Assembly: GCF_902859765.1 (NCBI RefSeq)
Contig: NZ_CADIJV010000006.1
Coordinates: 142,555-206,554 of the forward strand
DNA length: 64,000 nt
Direction: 5' to 3'
Origin: Achromobacter pulmonis
Lineage (GTDB): Bacteria; Pseudomonadota; Gammaproteobacteria; Burkholderiales; Burkholderiaceae_B
Shown here: one piece after another, positions 27,552-38,341 of the stretch
How positions within the stretch are numbered: position 1 is the stretch's first letter
How the letters are laid out: the number at the start of each line of letters is the position of its first letter
Program-made: the position numbers and the translations under genes
The notes under the pieces: model-generated
What the model was told of the DNA's origin: nothing
What the model saw: the letters and a program-made list of their open reading frames with translations, nothing else
Databases searched by the model: none

Positions 27552-28625
27552 GTGTCACACAATACCGACGACCTTCGCATCCGAGAAATCAAAGAGCTGA
27601 ATCCGCCCGCGCACGTGATGCGCGAATTCGCCTGCACCCAGCAGGCCTCCGACACCGTGTTCGCTGCCCGGCAGTCGATGCACCGCATCCTGCATGGCAT
27701 GGACGACCGCATGATCGTCGTGATCGGCCCGTGTTCGATTCACGATACCCGCGCGGCGATCGAATATGCGAAGCGGCTCAAGCCGGTGCGCGACCGCCTG
27801 AGCGCGGACCTGGAAATCGTCATGCGCGTGTATTTCGAGAAACCGCGCACCACGGTCGGCTGGAAGGGGCTGATCAACGACCCGGACCTGGACGGCAGCT
27901 TCGACATCAACAAAGGGGTGCGCGTGGCGCGCGAACTGCTGTTGGACATCAACAGCCTGGGCCTGCCGGCAGGGTGCGAGTTCCTCGACATGATTACGCC
28001 GCAGTACATTGCGGACCTGGTGTCCTGGGGGGCGATCGGGGCGCGCACGACGGAAAGCCAAGTGCATCGCGAACTGGCATCCGGCCTGTCGTGTCCGGTG
28101 GGTTTCAAGAATGGCACGGATGGCAATGTGAAGATCGCGGTCGACGCGATCAAGGCGGCCTCGCAGCCGCACCATTTCCTGTCGGTGACCAAGGGCGGAC
28201 ATTCGGCCATCGTCTCGACGGCCGGCAACGAGGACTGTCACGTCATCCTGCGCGGCGGCAAGACGCCGAACTACGACGCCGCCAGTGTCGATGCCGCCTG
28301 CCAGGACATGGCCAAGGCTGGCCTGGCGCAGCGCATCATGATCGATGCCAGCCACGCCAACAGCAGCAAGAAGCCCGAGAACCAGCCGCTGGTGATCGAG
28401 GACGTGGCGCGCCAGATGGAAGCCGGCGACGCGCGGCTGGTTGGTGTGATGGTCGAAAGCCACTTGCTGGGCGGCCGCCAGGACATGGTGCCGGGCACGC
28501 CCCTGGTGTACGGCCAGAGCATCACCGATGGCTGCATCGACTGGGATGCTTCGGTGGCCGTGCTCGAACGCCTGGCGCACGCCGTGCGGGAGCGCCGCCG
28601 CGTCGCGCTGACCTCCGGCAAGTGA
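27552..28625 (+). CDS. aroG: 3-deoxy-7-phosphoheptulonate (DAHP) synthase, class I
   Basis: A 357-residue class I AroG/AroF/AroH-type DAHP synthase that condenses PEP and erythrose-4-phosphate, the first step of aromatic amino-acid synthesis. Diagnostic stretches are IGPCSIHD, RVYFEKPRTTVGWKGLINDPDLDGSFDINKG read in parts, GARTTESQVHRELASG and DASHANSSK. The start is GTG at 27552 with AGGAG at 27540-27544. Longer in-frame readings run back through the terminator and are not real. Expression appears governed by the Phe/Tyr attenuator just upstream, besides any allosteric control. Confidence 0.96.
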   Translation: MSHNTDDLRIREIKELNPPAHVMREFACTQQASDTVFAARQSMHRILHGMDDRMIVVIGPCSIHDTRAAIEYAKRLKPVRDRLSADLEIVMRVYFEKPRTTVGWKGLINDPDLDGSFDINKGVRVARELLLDINSLGLPAGCEFLDMITPQYIADLVSWGAIGARTTESQVHRELASGLSCPVGFKNGTDGNVKIAVDAIKAASQPHHFLSVTKGGHSAIVSTAGNEDCHVILRGGKTPNYDAASVDAACQDMAKAGLAQRIMIDASHANSSKKPENQPLVIEDVARQMEAGDARLVGVMVESHLLGGRQDMVPGTPLVYGQSITDGCIDWDASVAVLERLAHAVRERRRVALTSGK

Positions 28626-28723
28626 GCCGGACGGGCCGCAAGCCGTCCGCACGGGCGGTTTGCGGTGCAGCATGGCGGGCGGCGTAGAATAATCGGATTA
28701 CCCAATCCGAGAATCCGCTGATC

Positions 28724-30133
28724 ATGAACGCTCCCTTGCACGCTGAATCGCTGCGCCGCGCGGTGCCGGCCGCCTGTCTCGAGGCCTTGCGCGCCCGCTT
28801 TGGCGATCGTTTCTCCGAATCCTCCGCGGTGCGCGAGCACCATGGCCGCGACGAATCGCCATATCCGGCGATGCTGCCCGACGCCGTGGTCTTCGCCCAG
28901 AGCACCGAAGAGGTCGCCGAAGTCGCCAGGCTGTGCAACGAACACCGCGTACCGCTGATTCCCTATGGCGCGGGGTCATCGCTGGAAGGTCACATCCTGG
29001 CGATCCAGGGCGGCATCAGCCTGGATCTGTCGCAGATGAACAAGGTGCTGGCGGTCAACGCCGAAGACCTGACCGCCACCGTGCAGGCTGGCGTGCTGCG
29101 CAAGCAGCTCAATGAAGAGATCCGCAGCACCGGCCTGTTCTTCCCGATCGATCCGGGCGCCGATGCCAGCCTCGGCGGCATGGCCGCCACGCGCGCCTCC
29201 GGCACCAACGCCGTGCGCTACGGCACCATGCGCGAGAACGTCATGTCGCTGACCGTGGTCACCGCCGACGGCCGCATCGTGCGCACTGCCGGCCGCGCCC
29301 GCAAGTCGTCGGCCGGCTACGACCTGACCCGCATCTTCGTCGGCAGCGAAGGCACGCTCGGCATCATCACCGAGGTCACCGTGCGCCTGTACCCGCAGCC
29401 CGAGGCCGTGTCGGCGGCGGTCTGCAACTTCCCCACGCTGGACGCCGCAGTGCAGAGCGTGATCGAAATCATCCAGATGGGCGTGCCGGTCGCCCGCGTC
29501 GAGTTCATGGACGCGGCCAGCGTGCGCGCCGTCAACCTGCATAGCAAGCTGACGCTGCGCGAGACGCCGCTGCTGGTGTTCGAATTCCACGGCAGCCCGG
29601 CGGGCGTGCAGGAGCAGGCCGAGACCGTTCAGGCCATCACCGCCGAGCACGGCGGCATGGACTTCGAATGGGCCGAGCGTCCCGAGGACCGCAGCCGCCT
29701 CTGGACCGCGCGTCACAATGCCTATTTTGCCGGCCTGCAACTGCGCCCGGGCTGCCGCGCCAGCACCACCGACGTCTGCGTGCCGATCTCGCGCCTGGCT
29801 GACTGCGTGCGCGAGACTGTCGAGGAACTGGACCGGGCCAGCTTCCCATACACCATCGTCGGCCATGTGGGCGACGGCAACTTCCACGTGCTGATGCTGC
29901 TGGATGCCGACAACGAGCGCGAATGGCAGGAATCCGAGACCATCAATCACAACCTGGTGCGCCGCGCGATCGCCGCCGATGGTACCTGCACGGGCGAGCA
30001 TGGCGTTGGCCTGCACAAGATGCAGTTCATGGCCGAAGAGCATGGCGATGACGCCCTCGACCTGATGCGCAGCCTCAAGCATGCGTTCGATCCCAATAAC
30101 ATCCTCAACCCGGGCAAGATCGTGTCCTGGTAA
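28724..30133 (+). CDS. FAD-binding oxidoreductase (D-lactate/glycolate dehydrogenase type)
   Basis: A 469-residue FAD-linked oxidase. The N-terminal PCMH FAD-binding domain includes IPYGAGSSLEGH, GADASLGGMAATRASGTNAVRYGT and FVGSEGTLGIITEVTVRLYP. The C-terminal FAD-oxidase cap domain includes IVGHVGDGNFH, TGEHGVGLHK and the terminal FDPNNILNPGKI. It resembles respiratory D-lactate dehydrogenases (Dld2/LDHD type) and GlcD. It lies between aroG and glcDEF but ends in its own terminator, so it is probably a separate unit. Substrate: a D-2-hydroxy acid, exact one unknown. Confidence 0.93.
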   Translation: MNAPLHAESLRRAVPAACLEALRARFGDRFSESSAVREHHGRDESPYPAMLPDAVVFAQSTEEVAEVARLCNEHRVPLIPYGAGSSLEGHILAIQGGISLDLSQMNKVLAVNAEDLTATVQAGVLRKQLNEEIRSTGLFFPIDPGADASLGGMAATRASGTNAVRYGTMRENVMSLTVVTADGRIVRTAGRARKSSAGYDLTRIFVGSEGTLGIITEVTVRLYPQPEAVSAAVCNFPTLDAAVQSVIEIIQMGVPVARVEFMDAASVRAVNLHSKLTLRETPLLVFEFHGSPAGVQEQAETVQAITAEHGGMDFEWAERPEDRSRLWTARHNAYFAGLQLRPGCRASTTDVCVPISRLADCVRETVEELDRASFPYTIVGHVGDGNFHVLMLLDADNEREWQESETINHNLVRRAIAADGTCTGEHGVGLHKMQFMAEEHGDDALDLMRSLKHAFDPNNILNPGKIVSW

Positions 30134-30156
30134 GTCGCCGTCAGGGCGCACGGAAG

Positions 30157-30187
30157 AGGCCGGTGGGGCAACCCACCGGCCTTTTTC
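30157..30187 (+). terminator. Intrinsic terminator after the FAD-linked dehydrogenase
   Basis: An 11-bp perfect stem AGGCCGGTGGG / CCCACCGGCCT with loop GCAA, followed by TTTTC. Confidence 0.85.
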
Positions 30188-30402
30188 GTCGGCGCGTCGC
30201 GCGGCCCGCGGTCGCGGTTGACAATCATTCTCAAGCGATGGGAATGGGCTGGCCGCCCGGCCCAGCGCGTGCCGGTGCCCTCCGTTCACCCGATGCTTTA
30301 CGGCTGGTTACGTCTGCGGCACCGCGCGGCCGTTGGATGTACGCAAGGATGCGGGTAAATCCCGGCCTGCGTCCAGCCTGCGGTCGCGCTATTGTTGCGC
30401 TC

Positions 30403-31902
30403 ATGAATTCACTGGTCGAAACCGGCCTGGCACAAGTGCAGGCGCCTTATTCGTTGCAGCAACTCGTCGAGGCGTTGGCGGCCGCGCTGCCGTCGCATTG
30501 CGTGCTGTTTCGTGAAGAGGATACCCGTCCGTACGAGTGCGACGGGTTGTCGCTGTACCGCGCCTTGCCCGCCGTGGTGGTGCTGCCCGAGACCGAGGAG
30601 CAGGTACAGGCGGTCATGCGGATCTGCAAGCGCTTCAACGCGCCGCTGGTGGCGCGCGGCGCCGGCACCGGCCTGTCGGGCGGCGCCATGCCGCACAGCC
30701 AAGGCGTGCTGCTGGGCCTGTCCAAATTCAATCGCATCAAGCATATCGACCTGGCCAGCGCCACCGCGGTGGTCGAGCCGGGTGTGCGCAATCTGGCCAT
30801 TTCGGAAGCCGCGGCCCCCTACGGGCTGTATTACGCGCCCGATCCGTCGAGCCAGATCGCCTGTTCGATCGGCGGCAACGTCGCCGAGAACTCGGGGGGC
30901 GTGCATTGCCTGAAGTACGGCTTGACGGTGCACAACGTGCTGCGCGTGCGGATGATCACGATCGATGGCGAGGTGGTGGAGCTCGGCTCCGAGGCGCCGG
31001 ACGCGCCGGGGCTGGATCTGCTGTCGGTGTTCATCGGTTCCGAAGGCATGCTGGGCGTGGTGACCGAAGTGACGGTCAAGCTGATTCCCAAGCCGGCCTG
31101 CGCGCAGGTGGTGATGGCGAGCTTTGCCAGCGTCGAGGCCGCGGGCAATGCGGTGACGCAGGTGATCGCGGACGGCATCATTCCCGCCGGCCTGGAGATG
31201 ATGGACCGGCGCGCGACGCACATGGTCGAACCCTTTGTGCGCGCCGGCTACGACATGGACGCGCAAGCCATCCTGCTGTGCGAGTCGGATGGCACGCCCG
31301 AGGAAGTGGCGCACGAGATCGCGCGCATGGAAGCTATCTTCCGCGCGGCCGGCGCCACCCGCTGCCAGGTGTCGGCGTCGGAAGCCGAACGGCTCAAATT
31401 CTGGGCGGGGCGCAAGAATGCGTTTCCCGCCGCCGGGCGCGTGTCGCCCGATTACTACTGCATGGACGGCACGATTCCGCGCCGTCATCTGGCCCGGGTG
31501 CTGGGCGCCATCGAGCAAATGGAAGACGAGTTTGGCCTGCGTTGCGCCAACGTGTTCCATGCGGGCGACGGCAACCTGCATCCGCTGATCCTGTTCGATT
31601 CGAATAAACCGGACGAAGTGGAACGCGCCGAGAAATTCGGCGCGGCCATCCTCGAACTGTGCGTGCAGGTAGGAGGAACCGTGACTGGAGAGCACGGTGT
31701 GGGAATGGAGAAAATAAATCAAATGTGCGTGCAATTCTCTCGCGAAGAACTCGACGCGTTCCTGGCGGTCAAGCGGGCATTCGATCCGCCGTGCCTGCTC
31801 AATCCCGAAAAGGTCATACCTACGCTGGCCCGTTGCGCGGAATACGGCAAGATGCACGTACACGCGGGCGAGCTGCGCTTCCCGGATCTCGCTCGCTTCT
31901 AG
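30403..31902 (+). CDS. glcD: Glycolate oxidase subunit GlcD
   Basis: A 499-residue FAD-linked catalytic subunit of glycolate oxidase, which converts glycolate to glyoxylate at the membrane. It has VARGAGTGLSGGAMP, IACSIGGNVAENSGGVHCLKYG (read in parts) and FIGSEGMLGVVTEVTVKL. The C-terminal motifs are NVFHAGDGNLHPLILFD and TVTGEHGVGMEK. The ATG at 30403 is selected; the frame upstream is non-coding. The operon glcD-glcE-glcF is tightly packed (12 and 5 bp gaps). Confidence 0.95.
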   Translation: MNSLVETGLAQVQAPYSLQQLVEALAAALPSHCVLFREEDTRPYECDGLSLYRALPAVVVLPETEEQVQAVMRICKRFNAPLVARGAGTGLSGGAMPHSQGVLLGLSKFNRIKHIDLASATAVVEPGVRNLAISEAAAPYGLYYAPDPSSQIACSIGGNVAENSGGVHCLKYGLTVHNVLRVRMITIDGEVVELGSEAPDAPGLDLLSVFIGSEGMLGVVTEVTVKLIPKPACAQVVMASFASVEAAGNAVTQVIADGIIPAGLEMMDRRATHMVEPFVRAGYDMDAQAILLCESDGTPEEVAHEIARMEAIFRAAGATRCQVSASEAERLKFWAGRKNAFPAAGRVSPDYYCMDGTIPRRHLARVLGAIEQMEDEFGLRCANVFHAGDGNLHPLILFDSNKPDEVERAEKFGAAILELCVQVGGTVTGEHGVGMEKINQMCVQFSREELDAFLAVKRAFDPPCLLNPEKVIPTLARCAEYGKMHVHAGELRFPDLARF

Positions 31903-31914
31903 GACGTCTCCCCT

Positions 31915-33018
31915 ATGGACTTCGTCCTGTCGGAATTGTGCGACCAGGTCATGACGGCCCGCGCCGGTCACAAGCCGCTGTTCGTCATGGGCGGCGGCAG
32001 CAAGGCGTTCTATGGCAACTATCGGCCGGTGACGCCGCAGGATGGCCATTGCCTGCTGGATATGACTCCGTATCGCGGCATTGTCAGCTATCACCCGTCG
32101 GAACTGGTGGTGACGGTGCGGGCCGGTACGCCCTTGGCCGAACTGGAAGCGGCGCTCGCCGAGCGCGGCCAGATGCTGGCTTTCGAGCCGCCGCATTTCT
32201 CTCCCGCCGCCACCGTTGGCGGCTGCGTGGCCGCGGGCCTGTCGGGGCCGCGCCGCATGAGCGCGGGGGCGTTGCGCGATTTCGTGCTGGGCGCGCAACT
32301 GCTGGATTCGGATGGGCGAGTGCTGTCGTTCGGCGGCGAGGTCATGAAGAACGTGGCCGGCTATGACGTCTCGCGCCTGCTGGCGGGCTCGCACGGCATC
32401 TTCGGCGCCATACTGGAAGTGTCGCTGAAGGTCGTTCCCCGGCCGCAGGAGGAACTGACGCTGGCGCTGCCGGCGACGCAGGCGCAGGCCTTGGCCAGCT
32501 TTGCCCTGTGGCGCGGCAAACCCCTGCCGATCTCGGCCACCAGTTGGGCGGGCACCGCCGGCCAGGAAGGCCTGATGCATGTACGCCTGTCCGGCGCGCC
32601 CCCCGCCATTGCCAGCGCGCGGCAGGTGATTGGCGGCGATGCGCTGGCGCCCGAGGCGGCCGAGTCCTGGTGGGCCGGATTGCGCGAACAGACCCACGCT
32701 TTTTTTGCGCCGGGCCAGCCTGTGTGGCGCCTGGCCTTGCCGCCAACCGCGGCCGCGCTGGGCAGCGGGCAGGCCCTGGTGGAGTGGGGCGGTAGCCAGC
32801 GCTGGCTATCGGGCCCGCAGGATGCGGCCGAACTGCGCGAACTGGCGCAGCGGTTGGGCGGGCACGCGACGCTGTTCCGTCCGGCCGGCATCAGGCCGCC
32901 GGCCGATGGCGTGTTCCATCCGCTGTCGCCGGGCGTGGCGTTGATCACGCGCCGTCTCAAGCAAGAACTCGATCCGGCCGGGCTGTTCAACCCGGGCCGG
33001 TTGGTCCTGGAGCTATAG
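31915..33018 (+). CDS. glcE: Glycolate oxidase FAD-binding subunit GlcE
   Basis: A 367-residue GlcE. It has a single PCMH-type FAD domain near the N-terminus (MGGGSKAFYGNYRP, VTVRAGTPLAELEAALAERGQMLAFEPPHF in parts, GGCVAAGLSGPRR, LLAGSHGIFGAILEVSLKV) and a degenerate cap domain ending in ELDPAGLFNPGRL. Required with GlcD and GlcF for activity. Confidence 0.94.
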   Translation: MDFVLSELCDQVMTARAGHKPLFVMGGGSKAFYGNYRPVTPQDGHCLLDMTPYRGIVSYHPSELVVTVRAGTPLAELEAALAERGQMLAFEPPHFSPAATVGGCVAAGLSGPRRMSAGALRDFVLGAQLLDSDGRVLSFGGEVMKNVAGYDVSRLLAGSHGIFGAILEVSLKVVPRPQEELTLALPATQAQALASFALWRGKPLPISATSWAGTAGQEGLMHVRLSGAPPAIASARQVIGGDALAPEAAESWWAGLREQTHAFFAPGQPVWRLALPPTAAALGSGQALVEWGGSQRWLSGPQDAAELRELAQRLGGHATLFRPAGIRPPADGVFHPLSPGVALITRRLKQELDPAGLFNPGRLVLEL

Positions 33019-33023
33019 GCATC

Positions 33024-34253
33024 ATGCAAACCAATCTCGCGGCCTGGGCCCGCGATACCGATCTGGGCAATGAGGCCGATGCGATCCTGCGGCGCTGCGT
33101 GCATTGCGGCTTCTGCACGGCGACCTGTCCCACATACCAGGTGCTGGGCGATGAACTCGACAGTCCGCGCGGCCGCATTTACCTGATCAAGCAGGTGCTG
33201 GAAGGCGCCGAACCGACCCGCTCGACCCAGCAGCATTTGGACCGATGCCTGACTTGCCGCAATTGCGAAACCACCTGCCCGTCAGGCGTGCAATATGGCC
33301 ACTTGGTGGATATCGGCCGCCAGGTCGTCGAAGAACGGGTGCCGCGCCCCTGGGCCGAGAAGGCCAAGCGCAAGATGTTGCGCCGGGCCATGCTGTCGCC
33401 GCTGTTCGGGCCCGCCATGCGGGTGGGGCAGGCGGTACGCGGCGCCTTGCCGGAAGCGCTCCGGCGCAAGGTGCCGCAGCGTCGTCCCGTCGGCGCCTTG
33501 CCGCCGGTGGCGGGACATGCGCGGCAGGTGCTGATGCTGGCTGGCTGCGTGCAGCCGTCGATGATGCCGACGATCGATGCCGCCACCATCCGGGTATTGG
33601 ACGCCATCGGCATCGGCGCGCGCATCGCGCCGGGCGCGGGTTGCTGCGGCGCGGCCAGTTTCCATCTGGACGCGCAGGCGGCGGCGCTCGACCAGATGCG
33701 CGCCAATATCGATGCCTGGTGGCCATTGGTGCAGGATGGCGCGATCGAGGCCATCGTCATGAATGCATCGGGTTGCGGCGCCATGGTCAAGGAATATGCG
33801 CATCACCTGCGCCATGACCCGGCCTATGCCCAGCGCGCCGCGGACATCGTGGCGCGGGTCAAGGACGTGGCGGAGATCGTCGCGCCGCATGCGGGACAAC
33901 TGCGCGCCCGGTTGGCCGACAAGGGCACGCGGGCGGCGTTTCATCCGCCCTGCACGCTGCAACATTGGCAGGGGCTGCGGCCGTTGTCCGAGCAATTGCT
34001 GGTCGACCTGGGCTTCGCGCTGCAGCCGTTCGCCGAGCCGCACCTGTGCTGCGGCTCGGCGGGCGCGTATTCGGTGCTGAACCCCGAGATCGCGCTGGCG
34101 CTGCGCGACCGCAAGCTGAGCGCCATCGCGCCGGGCGCGCCGGACGTGATCCTGTCAGCCAATATCGGCTGCATCGGTCATTTGCAGAGCGGTACCAGCA
34201 CGCCGGTGCGGCACTGGATCGAAGTGGTGGACGAGCGGCTGGCTGCCCCCTAG
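33024..34253 (+). CDS. glcF: Glycolate oxidase iron-sulfur subunit GlcF
   Basis: A 409-residue electron-transfer subunit. Two 4Fe-4S motifs lie in the first 90 residues (CVHCGFCTATCP and CLTCRNCETTCP). Two cysteine-rich CCG domains follow (GAGCCGAASFHLD and HLCCGSAGAYS). It passes electrons from GlcD/GlcE to the respiratory chain. Last gene of glcDEF; its end faces pntB across a long palindrome. Confidence 0.96.
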   Translation: MQTNLAAWARDTDLGNEADAILRRCVHCGFCTATCPTYQVLGDELDSPRGRIYLIKQVLEGAEPTRSTQQHLDRCLTCRNCETTCPSGVQYGHLVDIGRQVVEERVPRPWAEKAKRKMLRRAMLSPLFGPAMRVGQAVRGALPEALRRKVPQRRPVGALPPVAGHARQVLMLAGCVQPSMMPTIDAATIRVLDAIGIGARIAPGAGCCGAASFHLDAQAAALDQMRANIDAWWPLVQDGAIEAIVMNASGCGAMVKEYAHHLRHDPAYAQRAADIVARVKDVAEIVAPHAGQLRARLADKGTRAAFHPPCTLQHWQGLRPLSEQLLVDLGFALQPFAEPHLCCGSAGAYSVLNPEIALALRDRKLSAIAPGAPDVILSANIGCIGHLQSGTSTPVRHWIEVVDERLAAP

Positions 34254-34301
34254 TGGGCAACGGCGTCAGGCCCGTCGGGCGCGCCGGCGCATCGCGGGCA
34301 T

Positions 34302-34329
34302 GCCCCGCGAGGCCCGGGCCTCGCGGGGC
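34302..34329. terminator. 28-bp perfect palindrome between glcF and pntB
   Basis: The arms GCCCCGCGAGGCCC and GGGCCTCGCGGGGC are exact reverse complements with no spacer. Placed between convergent operons, it probably acts as a shared transcription barrier, although no T-run follows on either side. Confidence 0.5.
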
Positions 34330-34336
34330 TGGCGCC

Positions 34337-35772
<1,436 letters not shown>

Positions 35773-35776
<4 letters not shown>

Positions 35777-36090
35777 TTCGCATCCTCCTTGGCCGCCTTC
35801 TTTTCCTTCTTCTTGAACATCTCCAGCATGCGTCGCGTGACCAGAAAGCCGCCGAACACGTTGACCGCGGCCAGCGCCACGGCAAACACGCCCATGCCGC
35901 GCGCCAATCCGCCTTCGGTCAAAGCCGCTGCCAGCATGGCGCCGACGATGATGATGGCCGAGATCGCGTTGGTCACCGCCATCAGCGGGGTGTGCAGCGC
36001 GGGGGTGACGTTCCAGACCACGTGGTAGCCGACGTAGATCGCCAGCACGAAGATGATGAGATTCATCAGGGTAGGGTTGATCGCTTCCAT
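35773..36090 (-). CDS. pntAb: NAD(P) transhydrogenase subunit alpha, membrane part
   Basis: A 105-residue subunit with three hydrophobic helices (LIIFVLAIYVGYHVVW, IIVGAMLAAAL, VFAVALAAVNVFGGFLV) and a Lys-rich C-terminus. It corresponds to the membrane tail of E. coli PntA, split off here as in Rhodospirillum-type enzymes. It lies 4 bp after pntAa and overlaps pntB by 4 bp. Confidence 0.95.
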
Positions 36091-36094
36091 GCCT

Positions 36095-37213
36095 TTAGCT
36101 CCCGCGCGTCACAATGCCGCCTTCGCATACCAGGCAGGCCGCCACGATTTCATCGTCGCGCTGGATTGCCAGCGCGCCGTCCGCATTGATGATGAGTTTC
36201 AGGAAGTCGAGGACGTTGCGGGCGTAGAGCGCCGACGCGTCGGTCGCCACCAGGCCGGGCAGGTTGGTCAGCCCCACCAGGGTCACGCCGTGCTTCTCGA
36301 CCACCTTGCCTTTCTCGGACAGCGGGCAGTTGCCGCCGCGCTCGACCGCCAGGTCCACCAGCACCGAGCCGGGCTTCATGGCCGCGACGGTCTCGGCCGA
36401 CACCAGCGTGGGCGCGGGGCGGCCGGGGATGAGGGCGGTGGTGATGACGATGTCGGCCTGCTTGCAGCGTTCCGACACCAGCGCCGCCTGCCGCGCCATC
36501 CAGGCCGGCGGCATGGGGCGCGCGTAGCCGCCCACGCCTTGGGCGATCTCGCGTTCTTCGTCGGTCTCGAACGGCACGTCGATGAACTTGGCGCCGAGCG
36601 ATTCGACCTGCTCGCGCGCGGCGGGCCGCACGTCGGAGGCCTCGACCACCGCGCCCAGGCGCTTGGCCGTGGCGATGGCCTGCAGGCCGGCGACGCCGGT
36701 GCCCAGCACCACGGCGCGCGCGGCCTTGAGCGTGCCGGCGGCGGTCATCATCATGGGGATCAGGCGGCCGTAGTGGTGGGCCGCCAACAGCACCGCCTTG
36801 TAGCCGGCCAGGTTGGCCTGCGACGACAGCACGTCCAGGCTCTGGGCGCGCGTGATGCGGGGCGCGGCTTCCAGCGCGAAGCCGGTCAGGCCGGCGGCGG
36901 CCATCTGCGCCAGGCCGTCGGCGTCGAACGGGTCGAGCATGCCGATGACCACCGCGCCGGCTTTCATCTGCGGCAGTTCGGACGCGGAGGGGGCGCGAAC
37001 CTTCATGACCAGCTCCGCCCCGAGCGCCTCCTGGGCGCTGCCGAGCGTCGCGCCCGCGGCCTCGTAGGCCTCATCCAGATAGCGTGCCGCGCTGCCTGCG
37101 CCACGCTCCACGACAACGGTGTGTTTGCCGCCTACGTACTTCTTGACGGTTTCCGGTGTTGCTGCGACACGGGTTTCCCCGTCTCGGGTTTCCTTTGGTA
37201 TCCCGATGTGCAT
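36095..37213 (-). CDS. pntAa: NAD(P) transhydrogenase subunit alpha, NAD-binding part
   Basis: A 372-residue NAD(H)-binding domain I subunit, beginning MHIGIPKETRDGETRVAATP as in alanine dehydrogenase/PntA proteins. It has the Rossmann motif VVLGTGVAGLQAIATAKRLGA and the segment VVGMLDPF-like IGMLDPFDADG. First gene of the pntAa-pntAb-pntB operon. Confidence 0.97.
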   Translation of the reverse strand: MHIGIPKETRDGETRVAATPETVKKYVGGKHTVVVERGAGSAARYLDEAYEAAGATLGSAQEALGAELVMKVRAPSASELPQMKAGAVVIGMLDPFDADGLAQMAAAGLTGFALEAAPRITRAQSLDVLSSQANLAGYKAVLLAAHHYGRLIPMMMTAAGTLKAARAVVLGTGVAGLQAIATAKRLGAVVEASDVRPAAREQVESLGAKFIDVPFETDEEREIAQGVGGYARPMPPAWMARQAALVSERCKQADIVITTALIPGRPAPTLVSAETVAAMKPGSVLVDLAVERGGNCPLSEKGKVVEKHGVTLVGLTNLPGLVATDASALYARNVLDFLKLIINADGALAIQRDDEIVAACLVCEGGIVTRGS

Positions 37214-37285
37214 CGACGCCTCTCCTCAGAAGGTTCGCCGTAGTTATAACGGATATACGCCCGGGACAGGAGTTTCCACGCCGCC

Positions 37286-37320
37286 CAAAAGAAAGCCCCA
37301 TGGGGTTAACCATGGGGCTT
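37286..37320 (-). terminator. Intrinsic terminator for the hutG-like gene
   Basis: An 11-bp stem AAGCCCCATGG / CCATGGGGCTT (37293-37303 and 37310-37320) with a 6-nt loop, followed on the minus strand by TTTCTTTT. It also separates this gene from the pntAa promoter region. Confidence 0.75.
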
Positions 37321-37395
37321 GGGGCTTGCGCCCCGGTCACACCGGCCAGACTGACAACGGACTGCTGGCCGGCACTGGCGCGCAGGCGTCCGGCG

Positions 37396-38271
37396 TCAGG
37401 CCGTCTGCGCGCGAGTCCAGTCGATCAGCGCGGCGGTCAGGTCGCGCAGGTCGGCTTTGAGGCGGCCGTAGTTGGCCGATGGACGCAGGCTGACCTCGTC
37501 CATGTAGAGCTTGCGGTTGATCTCGATCTGCAGGCTGTGGCGGCCTTGTTCGGGGCGGCCGAAGGCGCGCACCAGTTCGACACCCTTGTAGGGATCGTTC
37601 ACCGTCACGTCGTAGCCGCGTTCGCGCAGCCAGGCCGCGACGAATTCCCGGAATGCCGGATCGCTGGTGCTGCCGTCGCGGTCGCCCAGCACGAAGTCCG
37701 GGTGGACCAGGCCGGGGCGGTCGGTGGCGTAGGCGCCGGCGACGCTGGGCATGGAGTGGCAGTTGATGTGCCAGACCTTGCCGAACTTCTGGTGGGCGCT
37801 GTCGAGCACCTGGCCGAGCGCCGCATGGTACGGCTTCCAGCAGGCCTCGATGCGGTGCGTCACTTCTTCGACGCTCAGCTTGCGGTCGTACAGCGGCGTG
37901 CCGTCGTCCAGCATGCGCCAGATCAGGCCCTTGCCCAGCTTGACCTTGGGCGAGGCGTTGACCGCGCCGGGCCACGACTGCTCCAGCAGCAACTCGTCGA
38001 TTTCATCGGGGGCGCGATTGGCATCGATGTAGGCGCGCGGAAAGCTCGCGGCGACCATGGGCACGCCCATGTCGATGGCGTCGCCCCACAGATCGTCAAC
38101 CCAGGTGTCCTCGGCCGTGCGCAGTGCGCCGAAATCCACCGCGGGCGCGAAGTCGGGCGGATAGGTGGTGCCGCTGTGCGGGGAGTCCAGCACGAGCGGG
38201 GCCGAAGGCGCCGAGTTCGGGTATTGCAGCGGAAGGTCGAGCCGGTAGGACAGGGGTTGGGTGATTCGCAT
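37396..38271 (-). CDS. hutG: N-formylglutamate amidohydrolase
   Basis: A 291-residue zinc-type N-formylglutamate deformylase family member, expected to release formate from N-formylglutamate in histidine degradation. Family features are LVLDSPHSGTTYPPDF near residue 30, YIDANRAPDEIDE, INCHSMPS and LQIEINRKLYMDE. Unlike most hut systems, no hutHUI genes are adjacent, so the histidine-pathway role is by family only. Confidence 0.88.
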   Translation of the reverse strand: MRITQPLSYRLDLPLQYPNSAPSAPLVLDSPHSGTTYPPDFAPAVDFGALRTAEDTWVDDLWGDAIDMGVPMVAASFPRAYIDANRAPDEIDELLLEQSWPGAVNASPKVKLGKGLIWRMLDDGTPLYDRKLSVEEVTHRIEACWKPYHAALGQVLDSAHQKFGKVWHINCHSMPSVAGAYATDRPGLVHPDFVLGDRDGSTSDPAFREFVAAWLRERGYDVTVNDPYKGVELVRAFGRPEQGRHSLQIEINRKLYMDEVSLRPSANYGRLKADLRDLTAALIDWTRAQTA

Positions 38272-38341
38272 ATGGGGGTGTTGCGTTCGTGAATCGGAGC
38301 CCCCCGCGCGCCGCGCGGGCGCGGCGGGGGTCGAAGATCGC

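Noticed and set aside
30217-30236. Fur box before glcD
   Set aside because: AATCATTCTC matches one half of the Fur consensus closely, but the other half does not match and glycolate genes are not a usual Fur target.
30409-32697. 762-codon minus-strand frame opposite glcD/glcE
   Set aside because: Shadow composition (His, Gln, Arg, Ala), spans two real genes and their gap, no motif.
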